This document shows, in pieces, positions 16,643-25,148 of a DNA stretch of 64,000 nt (the stretch's first letter is position 1; every line of letters begins with the position of its first letter). The stretch is taken from positions 1,425,651 through 1,489,650 of the forward strand of contig NZ_LMKQ01000001.1 of assembly GCF_001421565.1 (NCBI RefSeq), in the 5' to 3' direction. The notes below the pieces were generated by a model. The model did no database searches. It saw only the letters and a program-made list of their open reading frames with translations, and was not told the DNA's origin. Both the position numbers and the translations under genes were made by a program. This DNA comes from Agromyces sp. Leaf222. Lineage in GTDB: Bacteria > Actinomycetota > Actinomycetes > Actinomycetales > Microbacteriaceae.

Positions 16643-19600
16643 GTGCGGCGGCTCGATCGGAACGAAGAAGAGGACCTGCTCCTCGACCCGGAGTCGGCTG
16701 CCGCTGCCGTAGAACGCGATCCGGAAGCGATGACTCAGAACCTCACGAGCCCTCACAGCCTCAGCCTCGGCGACCCAGATCTGGTCGCGGGCAACGTCGC
16801 CGAACCCTCGTGGCGCCGGTGGCAGCGCGAGCTCGAGACGGTCGGCGGGCGATCGCCGCTCGTGCGGTTCGTCGACACGCCGCGCACGCGCATCGAGCTG
16901 TCGACGACGCACCCCGGCGGGCTTCCGCAGTTCATCACCGGCCGGTCGACGCTGCTCTCGAGCCTCATCCGCGACGAGCTCGCCCTGCGCAACGCGCGCC
17001 TCGCGGCAGCCGAGATCACGCAGAAGGGCGTCGAGCTGCGCTCGGTGCGCGGCGTCGAATCCGTGCACCTGGCGATCGGCCTGGCCTCGTGGCGCAACGG
17101 CGGCGAGGAGTTCCTCGCACCCGTGCTGCTGCGCCCGCTGGCGATCCGCCGCTACGGCCGCGACTTCGAGCTGAAGCTCAAGGGGCAGCCGTTCCTCAAC
17201 CCCGCGCTCGCCCGCGAGCTCCGCGAGCAGTTCCAGATCACGCTCGACGCCGACGCGTTCGTCGCGCTCGCGATCACGAACGGCGTGTTCAAGCCCCAGC
17301 CCGTGATCGATCGGCTGCGCGGCCTCACGAGCCACCTGCCGTGGTTCCAGGTCGCCCCGCGCCTCGTGGTCTCGTCGTTCGCGGAGGTCGGCCCCTCGAT
17401 GGCCGCGGATGCCGCCGAGCCCGACCATCCCCTCATCGACGCGATCGCGGGCAACCCGACCGCACGTGCGGCCTTCGCCCACGGCGGCGAACGCGTTCGC
17501 CCGGTGCCGCAGGACGAACGGCCGCCGTCGACCGACACTCTGCTGCTCGACGCGGATCCCGAGCAGGAGCGCGTGGTCGCCGAGATCGAGGCCGGCACCT
17601 CGCTCGTCGTGAAGACCCTCCCTGGCACCGGCGGCACGCAGACGATCGTCAACGCGGTCGGCGCGCTGGTCGCGAAGGACCGCCGCGTGCTCGTCGTCGG
17701 CGCCCGTCGCGCGAGCCTCGACGGCATCGTGCACCGGCTCGGCCAGGTCGGCCTCGGGGGAGCGGCCGTCACGACGGCGAGCCTCCGCCGCGACCTCATC
17801 ACGTCGATCTCGCGCAACGAGAAGGTCGAGCGCCCCAGGGTCGCCGATGTCGACGACGCACTCGTCCGGTTGCGCAAGGCGCTCGTCGACTACCGTTCGG
17901 CGCTCACCCGACCCGAGCCCTCGCTCAAGGTCTCGGTGCTCGAGGCCCTCGGCGAGCTCGCACGCCTCGCGCTGCTGCCTGCGCCGCCGTCGACCACCGC
18001 GCGGCTGTCGCACGCCTCGCTCGTGGCGCTCGCCGACGGCCGCGAGAAGGTGTCGCGCGACCTCGTGCGCGCGGCGGCCCTCGGCGAGTTCAAGTACGGC
18101 CCGGGCGACTCGCCCTGGTACGGCGCCTCGTTCGCGTCGTCGGCCGAGGCGACCGAGGCCCACGACCTCGCGAAGCGCCTGAGCAACGTCGACGTGCCCC
18201 GCCTCATCGATCGCGGCCGCACCCTCATCGGGCAGACGCGACTCCGCACGTTCGAGTCGATCGCCGAGCTCGGCGTGTTCCTGCGCCTGCTGCTCGACGT
18301 GCGCGAGACCCTCGACCGGTTCCGTCCGTCGGTGTTCGACCGTCCGCTCGGCGAGCTCATCGCCGCGACCTCGCCCCGCCGCGAGTCGCCCGGCATGTCC
18401 GGCGCGAACCGTCGCCGCCTGCGGCGCCACGCGCTCGAGTACGTCCGCCCCGGCGTGCACGTCACCGATCTCAACGCTTCCCTCCGTGGCATCCAGCAGC
18501 AGCGCACGCTCTGGCAGCGCTACTCCGAGGCGGGCTCGATCCCCGGGGTGCCGGTCGGACTCGACGACGTGCACGTCGCGCATCGGTCGGTCGATCACGA
18601 CCTCGGCGTGCTCGACGGTCCGCTCGGCCTCGTGGGCACGCCCCGCCGACTCGCCGCTCGCCCCGTGCGCGACCTGACCACGATGCTCACCGGGCTCGCG
18701 GCCGAGTCCGAGGTGCTCGCGAACCTGCAGGAGCGCACCGCACTGCTCGGCACGCTGCGCGACCTCGGCCTCGACCCGCTGCTCGTCGACCTCTCCAGGC
18801 GCCACGTGCCCGAGCAGGTCGTCGCCGCTGAGCTCGAGCTCGCGTGGTGGCAGTCCGTGCTCGAGCAGATGCTCGCGACCGACACCGCCCTGCTCGGCGC
18901 CGACACCGCACTGCTCGACCGGCTCGAGGGCGACTTCCGCCTCGTCGACGAGGCGCACGCGTCGTCGGCCGGTCCGCAGCTGGCCTGGCACCTCGGCGAG
19001 AACTGGAAGGTCGCGCTCGTCGACCACCCCGAAGAGGCCGGCCACCTCAAGCGCATGCTCCGCGGCGATCGCGTCGACGCGGCGCGGCTGCAGCACGACA
19101 CCCCGCACCTCTTCCGGGCTCTCGCCCCGATCTGGCTCGCCTCGCCGTACGACGTCGGCGCCATCGACCCGTCGGTCTCGTTCGACACGGTGATCCTCGT
19201 CGACGCCGGGTCGACGACCATGGCCGAGAACCTCGGCGCCATCCGTCGTGCGAAGCAGGTCGTCGCGTTCGGCGACCCCGTGACACAGACGCCGACGATC
19301 TTCGAGACCGGCCTCGACGACCCCGATGCGACGACGGATGCCGCGGCCGCCGTCGAGCGCGAACCCGACGGCGTCGATGCACTGCACGCCGACTCCGCGC
19401 TCGCCCGCCTCGGCGAACTGCTGCCGACCATGACGCTCACCCGCAGCTACCGAGCCGGAGGAGAGGACCTCGCGGAGCTCGTGAACCGTCGCTTCTACGG
19501 CGGCCGCATCGAGTCGCTGCCCTGGGCGGGCAGCTTCCTCGGGCACGGCAGCCTCGGCCTGCACTACGTACGCGGCAACGGCCTGCCCGACCAGGTCACC

Positions 19601-20419
19601 GGCACCGTCGAGAGCATCGACTCCGAGGTCGCCAAGGTCGTCGAGCTCGTCATGGAGCACGCGGTGAAGCGCCCTCGCGAGTCGCTCATGGTCGTCACCG
19701 CGAGCACGCGCCACGCGGCCCGCGTGCACCAGGCGGTGCTCGCGGCATTCGCCAAGCGCACCGACCTCTCGGACTTCATCCTGAAGGACCGCGCCGAGCC
19801 GTTCACGGTGCTCACGCTCGAGCAGTCGGTGGCCCAGAGCCGCGACCGGGTCATCTTCTCGGTCGGCTACGGCCGCACCCCGCACGGCCGACTGCTCTCG
19901 AACTTCGGCTCGCTCGGCGAACCCGGCGGCGACCGCCTGCTCGCCGTCGGCATGACCAGAGCGCGTCGATCCATGGACATCGTCTCGGCGTTCCGGCCCG
20001 ACGACATCGACGAGGAGCGCCAGGCGCACGGCGTGCTCGCCCTCGCCAGCATCCTCAGCCAGACCGAGGAGCGCGCGGCCGAGGAGCCGAGCGGCACCTC
20101 GGGGGCCTCGATGCTCGACGACCTCGCGGCCAGGCTCCAGCGCCGCGGCATCCGGGTCAGCCCCGGACACCGGGGCAGGCTCGCGCTCGCCGCCGCGAAC
20201 GCCGGCAAGGCCGTCGTCGTCGAGACCGACGAGGTGCTCACCGGGTACAGCCTGCGTGAATCGCTGCGGCTTCGGCCCGACGTGCTGCGGCGCCTCGGCT
20301 GGCACTACCTGCGCGTGCACAGCTTCGAGCTGTTCGGCAACCCCGAGGCGGTCGCCGACCGGGTCGCGACGCTGCTCGGCAAGCCTCCGGTGCTGCCGCC
20401 GGATGCCGCGTCCGCATGA
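16643..20419 (+). CDS. Giant SF1-helicase-like protein with degenerate catalytic motifs
   Basis: About 1258 residues with the layout of DUF4011/SF1 helicase-nuclease proteins: N-terminal domain (RIELSTTHPGGLPQFITG), a split helicase core and a C-terminal VSR/DUF559-like nuclease fold. The key catalytic residues are missing. Walker A reads PGTGGTQ with Gly331 in place of Lys; Walker B reads VDAGS (Asp854-Ala855) in place of DEAS; the GDPKQLPP motif is GDPVTQTP; the nuclease core Asp is replaced (LALAAA) though VVVETDE remains. Late motifs (FGSLGEPGGDRLLAVGMTRAR) are preserved. ATP hydrolysis is therefore doubtful. Start: GTG at 16643 has TATCGT 6 nt upstream (leaderless); ATG at 16730 with weak GGAAG is the alternative. 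Confidence 0.82.
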   Translation: MRRLDRNEEEDLLLDPESAAAAVERDPEAMTQNLTSPHSLSLGDPDLVAGNVAEPSWRRWQRELETVGGRSPLVRFVDTPRTRIELSTTHPGGLPQFITGRSTLLSSLIRDELALRNARLAAAEITQKGVELRSVRGVESVHLAIGLASWRNGGEEFLAPVLLRPLAIRRYGRDFELKLKGQPFLNPALARELREQFQITLDADAFVALAITNGVFKPQPVIDRLRGLTSHLPWFQVAPRLVVSSFAEVGPSMAADAAEPDHPLIDAIAGNPTARAAFAHGGERVRPVPQDERPPSTDTLLLDADPEQERVVAEIEAGTSLVVKTLPGTGGTQTIVNAVGALVAKDRRVLVVGARRASLDGIVHRLGQVGLGGAAVTTASLRRDLITSISRNEKVERPRVADVDDALVRLRKALVDYRSALTRPEPSLKVSVLEALGELARLALLPAPPSTTARLSHASLVALADGREKVSRDLVRAAALGEFKYGPGDSPWYGASFASSAEATEAHDLAKRLSNVDVPRLIDRGRTLIGQTRLRTFESIAELGVFLRLLLDVRETLDRFRPSVFDRPLGELIAATSPRRESPGMSGANRRRLRRHALEYVRPGVHVTDLNASLRGIQQQRTLWQRYSEAGSIPGVPVGLDDVHVAHRSVDHDLGVLDGPLGLVGTPRRLAARPVRDLTTMLTGLAAESEVLANLQERTALLGTLRDLGLDPLLVDLSRRHVPEQVVAAELELAWWQSVLEQMLATDTALLGADTALLDRLEGDFRLVDEAHASSAGPQLAWHLGENWKVALVDHPEEAGHLKRMLRGDRVDAARLQHDTPHLFRALAPIWLASPYDVGAIDPSVSFDTVILVDAGSTTMAENLGAIRRAKQVVAFGDPVTQTPTIFETGLDDPDATTDAAAAVEREPDGVDALHADSALARLGELLPTMTLTRSYRAGGEDLAELVNRRFYGGRIESLPWAGSFLGHGSLGLHYVRGNGLPDQVTGTVESIDSEVAKVVELVMEHAVKRPRESLMVVTASTRHAARVHQAVLAAFAKRTDLSDFILKDRAEPFTVLTLEQSVAQSRDRVIFSVGYGRTPHGRLLSNFGSLGEPGGDRLLAVGMTRARRSMDIVSAFRPDDIDEERQAHGVLALASILSQTEERAAEEPSGTSGASMLDDLAARLQRRGIRVSPGHRGRLALAAANAGKAVVVETDEVLTGYSLRESLRLRPDVLRRLGWHYLRVHSFELFGNPEAVADRVATLLGKPPVLPPDAASA

Positions 20420-20622
20420 ACGACGAACGTCAGCGCGTCGAGCGGGCGAAGGGTCGTGCCCGGCGCGCGCGCCTGACGCCGGCGCCCGGCACCGATCCGA
20501 CGCCCGAGGCGCCGGTGCCCGGTCGAGACGCGGTGGCCGACGACGAGGACGCTGGGCGCGCGGCATCCGCTCGCCCCGAAGACGAGCGCCTCAGGCGCGA
20601 GAAGCCGCCGCACTGGGGCTGA
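20416..20622 (+). CDS. Small hypothetical protein, 68 residues
   Basis: Its ATG overlaps the stop of the helicase-like gene (ATGA), so the two are translationally coupled. The protein is charged and probably disordered, beginning MNDERQRVERAKGRARRAR, and ends in DERLRREKPPHWG, a short motif that recurs at the C-termini of small actinobacterial proteins. Function unknown; the coupling suggests it works with the large protein. Confidence 0.65.
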   Translation: MNDERQRVERAKGRARRARLTPAPGTDPTPEAPVPGRDAVADDEDAGRAASARPEDERLRREKPPHWG

Positions 20623-20664
20623 CCGCGTCGCGCCCGGCTCGAGTGCCGGTCAGCGCGGCCGGGC

Positions 20665-21102
20665 TCAGTGCCTGGGCTGGTGCGCCTCGCCGGTCGGGCG
20701 CTCGGCGAGCAGGTCGCGGATCTCCGACAGCAGGGTGAGCTCGGACTCGGGCGCGTCGGGGTCGGGCTGGCCGGCCTTGCGCTTCGCCTCTGCGTGCTCC
20801 TTGAGGGTGTTCATCGGGAGGACGAACACGAAGTAGACGACCGACGCGACGATGACGAACGTGATGATCGCGCCGATCACGGCGCCGAGCTTCACGTCGG
20901 AGGTGCCGCCATCGAGGGTCGGGATGGTCCAAATCAAGGCCTCGTCGAGGCTCTGCGCGTTGAAGACCGCCCCGATCAGCGGGTTGATCAGGTTGTTCAC
21001 GATCGAGGTCACCACGGCCGTGAACGCCGTGCCGATCACGACCGCGACGGCCAGCTCGATCACGTTGCCCCTGAGGATGAACTCCTTGAAACCCTTCAGC
21101 AC
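20665..21102 (-). CDS. mscL: Large-conductance mechanosensitive channel
   Basis: Homopentameric membrane channel that opens under membrane tension to release solutes in osmotic downshock. The 145-residue protein has the N-terminal amphipathic MLKGFKEFILRGN, TM1 (VIELAVAVVIGTAFTAVVTSIV), a periplasmic loop, TM2 (IGAIITFVIVASVVYFVFV) and a C-terminal helix LLSEIRDLLAERP. It starts with GTG at 21102, with AGGGGG 4 nt upstream on its strand. Position beside the FmdB protein and the cyclo-ligase mirrors the mycobacterial mscL region. Confidence 0.96.
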   Translation of the reverse strand: MLKGFKEFILRGNVIELAVAVVIGTAFTAVVTSIVNNLINPLIGAVFNAQSLDEALIWTIPTLDGGTSDVKLGAVIGAIITFVIVASVVYFVFVLPMNTLKEHAEAKRKAGQPDPDAPESELTLLSEIRDLLAERPTGEAHQPRH

Positions 21103-21131
21103 CTTGCCCCCTGCTGTCTCATCGATCAGGT

Positions 21132-21485
21132 CTAGGCCACGCTAGCCGCGGATCCGCCCGAAGACGAACCCGACGAACCGCCGGACGACGAACCTGATGA
21201 CGAACTCGACGACGACGAACCGCCGGAGGAACCCTTCGACGAGCCCTTCGAGGACTCGCCCGACGACCCCTTCGACGCGGGCACCGACGAACCGCCCGAG
21301 GCGCCGCCGCTGCGCGAATCGGTGCGGTAGAAGCCCGATCCGTTGAAGGTGACGCCGATCGAGTTGAACACCTTGCGCAGCGGGCCCCCGCAGGACTCGC
21401 AGACGGTGAGGCTGTCGTCGGTGAAGGACTGCTGGATGTCGAAGGCGTTACTGCACTCGGTGCAGCGGTACGAATACGTGGGCAT
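21132..21485 (-). CDS. FmdB-type zinc-ribbon protein with disordered tail (Ruc-like)
   Basis: 117 residues: an N-terminal zinc ribbon with two Cys pairs (YRCTECSNAF and VCESCGGPL), GVTFNGSGFYRTD, then a Ser/Gly-rich low-complexity tail of about 50 residues. Mycobacterium tuberculosis Rv0991c, in the same position next to the 5-formyl-THF cyclo-ligase gene and near mscL and galU, is an FmdB-like zinc-ribbon protein with a disordered tail described as a redox-regulated chaperone (Ruc). The family match is clear; the chaperone role here is inferred from synteny and layout. The tail composition (mostly Ser/Gly) differs from its surroundings and is slippage-prone. Confidence 0.85.
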   Translation of the reverse strand: MPTYSYRCTECSNAFDIQQSFTDDSLTVCESCGGPLRKVFNSIGVTFNGSGFYRTDSRSGGASGGSSVPASKGSSGESSKGSSKGSSGGSSSSSSSSGSSSGGSSGSSSGGSAASVA

Positions 21486-21520
21486 GAAGGGACTTTCGGC
21501 TCGAGGGGGTGCGACGCCGG

Positions 21521-22099
21521 TCAGAACGCGTGGATGCGCGTCGGGGTGACGACGCCGTTGACCGGCTGATCGTGCACCTCGCGCGGAACGTCTTCGACGA
21601 ACTCGCTGTCGAAGACCACGGCGTACACCGGAGGACATTTTCCCATCGAACCGAGGGTTTTGTCGAAATAGCCTCGACCCCAGCCCAAACGCATGCCCGT
21701 GCGGTCGATCGCCGCGGCCGGAACGATGATCAGGTCGACGTCGTTGATCGCCATCGGGCCGAGCAGTTCGCCGACCGCCTCGGGGGTGCCGTGCAGGCCG
21801 AGCACCTCGTCTTCGGACTCCCCGATGGTCCAGTCGAGGAGGCCGTCTTCGCGCGTCACCGGGAACAGCACCCGGATGCCGTGGTGCTCCGCCCACTCGA
21901 CGAACGGACGCGTGTCGGGCTCGGACGGCATCGAGAGGTAGCACGAGACCGACGCGGCATCCGTCGACCCGACGAGCTCCTCGAGCCTCGAGGTGAAGCC
22001 CTCGGTCGCGAGACGGCGCTCGTGCTGGGACATGTTCTGGCGGCGTTCACGGAGCTCCGCGCGCAGAATCCGCTTCTGGACGGACGGATCGTCGGACAT
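21521..22099 (-). CDS. 5-formyltetrahydrofolate cyclo-ligase
   Basis: Converts 5-formyl-THF to 5,10-methenyl-THF using ATP, returning a storage folate to one-carbon metabolism. The 192-residue protein has the N-terminal basic helix KRILRAELRERRQNM and the signature DLIIVPAAAIDRTGMRLGWGRGYFD. I start at 22099 (MSDDPSVQ): on its strand TAGGAT (22107-22112) is 7 nt away, so the message is probably leaderless; the alternative ATG at 22108 lies inside that box. Divergent from galU. Confidence 0.93.
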   Translation of the reverse strand: MSDDPSVQKRILRAELRERRQNMSQHERRLATEGFTSRLEELVGSTDAASVSCYLSMPSEPDTRPFVEWAEHHGIRVLFPVTREDGLLDWTIGESEDEVLGLHGTPEAVGELLGPMAINDVDLIIVPAAAIDRTGMRLGWGRGYFDKTLGSMGKCPPVYAVVFDSEFVEDVPREVHDQPVNGVVTPTRIHAF

Positions 22100-22170
22100 G
22101 CCCCTCATCCTAAGACGATGTTCAACATTCGTAACCGCGATGGAACGGGCTTGCGGATACGCTGAAGCGC

Positions 22171-23070
22171 ATGACTGAACGCATCACCAAGGCAGTGATC
22201 CCGGCAGCCGGCCTCGGCACTCGATTCCTTCCCGCGACGAAGGCCATGCCGAAGGAGATGCTGCCGGTCGTCGACAAGCCCGCGATCCAGTACGTCGTCG
22301 AAGAGGCGGTCGCCGCCGGACTCGACGACGTGCTCATGATCATCGGCCGCAACAAGAACGCGCTCGCGAACCACTTCGACCGCGTCACCGAGCTCGAGCA
22401 CACCCTCGAGACCAAGGGCGACGACTCCAAGCTCTCGAAGGTCCAGGAGTCCAGCGACCTCGCCGACGTGCACTTCGTGCGCCAGGGCGACCCGAAGGGC
22501 CTCGGGCACGCCGTGCTCCGCGCCCGCAAGCACGTCGGCAACGAGTCGTTCGCCGTGCTCCTCGGCGACGACCTCATCGACGCCCGCGACCCGCTGCTCA
22601 CGCGCATGCTCGAGGTGCACGCCGAGCGCAACGCCACGGTCGTCGCCCTGCTCGAGGTCGACCCCGACAGCATCCACCTCTACGGCGCCGCAGCCGTCGA
22701 GCCGACCGACGAGGGCGACGTCGTGCGCATCACCGGCCTCGTCGAGAAGCCCGCGAAGGAGGTCGCACCCTCGAACTACGCCGTGATCGGCCGCTACGTG
22801 CTGAAGCCCGACGTGTTCGACGTGCTCGAGCACACCGAGCCCGGCAAGGGCGGAGAGATCCAGCTCACCGACGCGCTCATGGAGATGGCCGGCGACGTCG
22901 AGGGCACCGGCGGCGTCTACGGCGTCGTCTTCCGCGGCCGCCGGTACGACACAGGCGACAAGCTCGACTACATCAAGGCCGTCGTGCAGCTCGCGGCCGA
23001 CCGCGACGACATCGGGCCCGAGCTCAAGCCCTGGCTCGTCGAGTACGTCGCCGGCCTCGGGCGCGCCTGA
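22171..23070 (+). CDS. galU: UTP-glucose-1-phosphate uridylyltransferase
   Basis: Makes UDP-glucose from UTP and glucose-1-phosphate for envelope polysaccharides and trehalose/galactose metabolism. The 299-residue protein shows the nucleotidyltransferase start VIPAAGLGTRFLPATKAMPKE, the IQYVVEEAVAAG helix and LVEKP. TACGCT (22158-22163) ends 7 nt before the ATG with no ribosome site, indicating a leaderless transcript. It is followed 2 nt later by the rimJ-like gene. In mycobacteria a moeA-like gene lies between the two; it is absent here. Confidence 0.96.
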   Translation: MTERITKAVIPAAGLGTRFLPATKAMPKEMLPVVDKPAIQYVVEEAVAAGLDDVLMIIGRNKNALANHFDRVTELEHTLETKGDDSKLSKVQESSDLADVHFVRQGDPKGLGHAVLRARKHVGNESFAVLLGDDLIDARDPLLTRMLEVHAERNATVVALLEVDPDSIHLYGAAAVEPTDEGDVVRITGLVEKPAKEVAPSNYAVIGRYVLKPDVFDVLEHTEPGKGGEIQLTDALMEMAGDVEGTGGVYGVVFRGRRYDTGDKLDYIKAVVQLAADRDDIGPELKPWLVEYVAGLGRA

Positions 23071-23072
23071 CG

Positions 23073-23735
23073 ATGCCCGCCGCCGCGATCCCGACGCTCC
23101 GCGACGGCGACCTCGTGGTGCGCCCCATCCGGGCGCGCGACGCGAAGCAGCTCGAGCGCGTGCTGCTCGACAACCGTGCCTGGCTCCGGCAGTGGGAGGC
23201 CACGTATCCGGGCGGGGGCTCGGTCATCGACACGCGCGCGAGCATCCGCAACCTGCTCGCGCACGCGCGCGCCGGTCACGCGCTCCCGTTCCTGCTCGAG
23301 GTCGACGGCGAGATCGTGGGCCAGCTGAACGTCTCGTCGATCGTCTACGGGTCGCTCTCGTCGGCCTCGATCGGCTACTGGGTCGCGCAGACCGCGGCGG
23401 GCCGCGGCATCACGCCCGCGGCCGTCGCGCTCGCGACCGACTACTGCTTCCAGGTGCTGCGGCTGCACCGCATCGAGATCTGCATCCGACCCGAGAACGG
23501 GCCATCGCTGCGGGTCGTCGAGAAGCTCGGCTTCCGCTACGAGGGCCTGCGTCGGCGCTTCATCCACATCGACGGCTCGTGGCGCGACCACTTCTCGTTC
23601 GCGCTCGTGGCCGAGGAGGTGCCGAGCGGCGTGCTCAGGCGGTGGCGCGACGGGCGCGCCCCGATCGACGCCGCGCGCATCCCGGCCGATGATCGCACCG
23701 CCGCGGCGCAGCCGCTTCGGCTATCAGATCATTGA
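23073..23735 (+). CDS. GNAT acetyltransferase, RimJ-like
   Basis: 220-residue acetyltransferase of the RimJ/RimL group, which acetylates protein N-termini using acetyl-CoA. Visible GNAT elements include the first strand DLVVRPIRARDAKQLERVL, the central IGYWVAQTAAGRGITPAAVALATDY (acetyl-CoA site) and the end motif HRIEICIRPENGPSLRVVEKLGFRYEG. It starts 2 nt after galU and is almost certainly in the same operon, matching the mycobacterial galU-rimJ order. The true substrate is unknown. Confidence 0.88.
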   Translation: MPAAAIPTLRDGDLVVRPIRARDAKQLERVLLDNRAWLRQWEATYPGGGSVIDTRASIRNLLAHARAGHALPFLLEVDGEIVGQLNVSSIVYGSLSSASIGYWVAQTAAGRGITPAAVALATDYCFQVLRLHRIEICIRPENGPSLRVVEKLGFRYEGLRRRFIHIDGSWRDHFSFALVAEEVPSGVLRRWRDGRAPIDAARIPADDRTAAAQPLRLSDH

Positions 23736-23787
23736 CACACCCCGCAAGCACCCCCGGCATCCGTCCGTGGTGACCTAGCGTATTCAC

Positions 23788-24816
23788 ATGGGTGTGATCG
23801 GCGGGGGTCTGCTCGTGGCAGTGGCCGCGGCATTGTGGATCGCGTACCTCATGCCCATCTGGTTCCGGCGTCGGCAGTACCTCGCGACCGAGCGCAATGC
23901 GGTTCGGCTGCAGCAGACCCTGCGCATCCTCGCCGAGACGGCAGAGACGCCCGAGCCGGTGCTCATCGAGGCCAACGCACGTCAGATCGCCCTGCACCAG
24001 CGCGCCCTGCGCGAGCAGGAGCGCACGGCGCGCCTCGAGGCGCAGACCACCGAGCGGCTCGCCATCGCCGAGCGCAGGGTCGCCGAAGCCGCGGCTGAGG
24101 CTGCCGCCGACGTGGTCGCGCACACCCCGATCGCGCACGCCTCGCGCACCGAGCCCATCGAGGTCGTCGCTCCGGATGCTGCGGCCGGCCGTTCCAAGCA
24201 GGCTGCGCCCGCCGGGTCGTCGCCCATCGCCTCGCGTCGCATGCTGCGGCGACGCCGTGCCCTCTGCTCGCTGCTGCTGCTCGTCGGACTGCTGACGGCC
24301 GCCGGCGGTCTCGTCGGGCTCGTCTTCGGGGCGTCCCCGCTCGTCGCCGTGGCCGGCGGGGCGCTCGTCGCGCTGGCCTTCACCGCACTCGCGTCGCTCG
24401 CCCGTGTGCGCACGACCGCACCGGTCGCGGCACCCGTGGCGCGTCCCGTCGTCGAGGCCTTCGAACCGGTCGAACTCGCCGCAGACGACGAGCGTCACGA
24501 AGGATGGACACCGCGTCCGCTGCCGAAGCCGCTCACGCTCTCGCGGGGCACGATCGCGGCGACCGCGATGGCCTCGATCGAGGCCGCCGCCGAACTGCAG
24601 CGCGTCGCACAGGAGGCCGAGCGGGCCCGCCGCATCGAGGAACTCGCGACGCCCGTGCCCACGATCGCGCCGGCCGCGCAGACGCCGCAGGCGGCGCCCG
24701 CGAAGGTCGCGCCGGAGCCTGCGAGCCCGTACGCGGGCATGGGCGTGGTCGGCGAACCGCAGCGGAGATTCGGCGATCTCGACGCCGTCCTGCAGCGTCG
24801 GCGCAAGGCCGGCTGA
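23788..24816 (+). CDS. Conserved membrane protein of the galU cluster (GlpR-like position)
   Basis: 342 residues: a single N-terminal membrane helix (GGLLVAVAAALWIAYLMPIWFRRRQYLATERN), a long Ala/Glu/Arg-rich cytoplasmic coiled-coil stretch, two further hydrophobic segments (about residues 155-205) and an Ala/Pro-rich tail. The N-terminus and its place after galU-rimJ match the mycobacterial Rv0996 position; the corynebacterial counterpart of this cluster has been described as a membrane receptor of a MoeA-like division factor (Glp/GlpR). Equivalence here is inferred from order and shape. TAGCGT (23776-23781) ends 6 nt before the ATG: probably leaderless with its own promoter. Confidence 0.75.
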   Translation: MGVIGGGLLVAVAAALWIAYLMPIWFRRRQYLATERNAVRLQQTLRILAETAETPEPVLIEANARQIALHQRALREQERTARLEAQTTERLAIAERRVAEAAAEAAADVVAHTPIAHASRTEPIEVVAPDAAAGRSKQAAPAGSSPIASRRMLRRRRALCSLLLLVGLLTAAGGLVGLVFGASPLVAVAGGALVALAFTALASLARVRTTAPVAAPVARPVVEAFEPVELAADDERHEGWTPRPLPKPLTLSRGTIAATAMASIEAAAELQRVAQEAERARRIEELATPVPTIAPAAQTPQAAPAKVAPEPASPYAGMGVVGEPQRRFGDLDAVLQRRRKAG

Positions 24817-24883
24817 GCGGCCGATCGAGCCTGCTGGGGTGGTCGGAACCACCCGTTCAGTGGTGATAGGCTCGTACTCGCTC

Positions 24884-24959
24884 GGGCCCATGGCGCAGTT
24901 GGTAGCGCGTCTCGTTCGCAATGAGAAGGTCGGGGGTTCGAATCCCCCTGGGTCCACCA
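24884..24959 (+). tRNA. tRNA-Ala (anticodon CGC)
   Basis: Acceptor GGGCCCA pairs with TGGGTCC and contains the G3-T70 wobble pair that marks alanine tRNAs. The anticodon loop TTCGCAA gives CGC, the T-arm is GGGGGTTCGAATCCCCC, and the CCA end is encoded. 76 nt in all. It reads GCG, among the most used codons in this DNA. Confidence 0.96.
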
Positions 24960-24965
24960 GCAACC

Positions 24966-24997
24966 AGAAAGGCCCCGGAATCATCCGGGGCCTTTCT
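24966..24997 (+). terminator. Strong terminator after tRNA-Ala
   Basis: A perfect 14-bp stem, AGAAAGGCCCCGGA (24966-24979) with its complement at 24984-24997, around a 4-nt loop, starting 6 nt after the tRNA. The right arm ends in CCTTTCT, giving a partial U-tract. Confidence 0.88.
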
Positions 24998-25148
24998 GCA
25001 TGTTCCGGTGCGCCCAGAGGCCTCGAGACGTCGGTGCAGGCGCACTCCGCGAACGGTCAAAAGCAGTGCTCGGCCAACTCGTACGATTGCGATCCGCCAC
25101 CTCGGCGCGCCGCCGGCCTCCTGAATCGCCGGGCGTAGTCTGGCAGGG

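Noticed and set aside
16253-20566. Very long open frame (over 1400 codons) on the minus strand across the helicase-like gene
   Set aside because: It is the antisense shadow of a GC-rich coding region: composition is dominated by Arg/His/Glu/Ala typical of such shadows, with no domain, while the plus strand codes a coherent protein.
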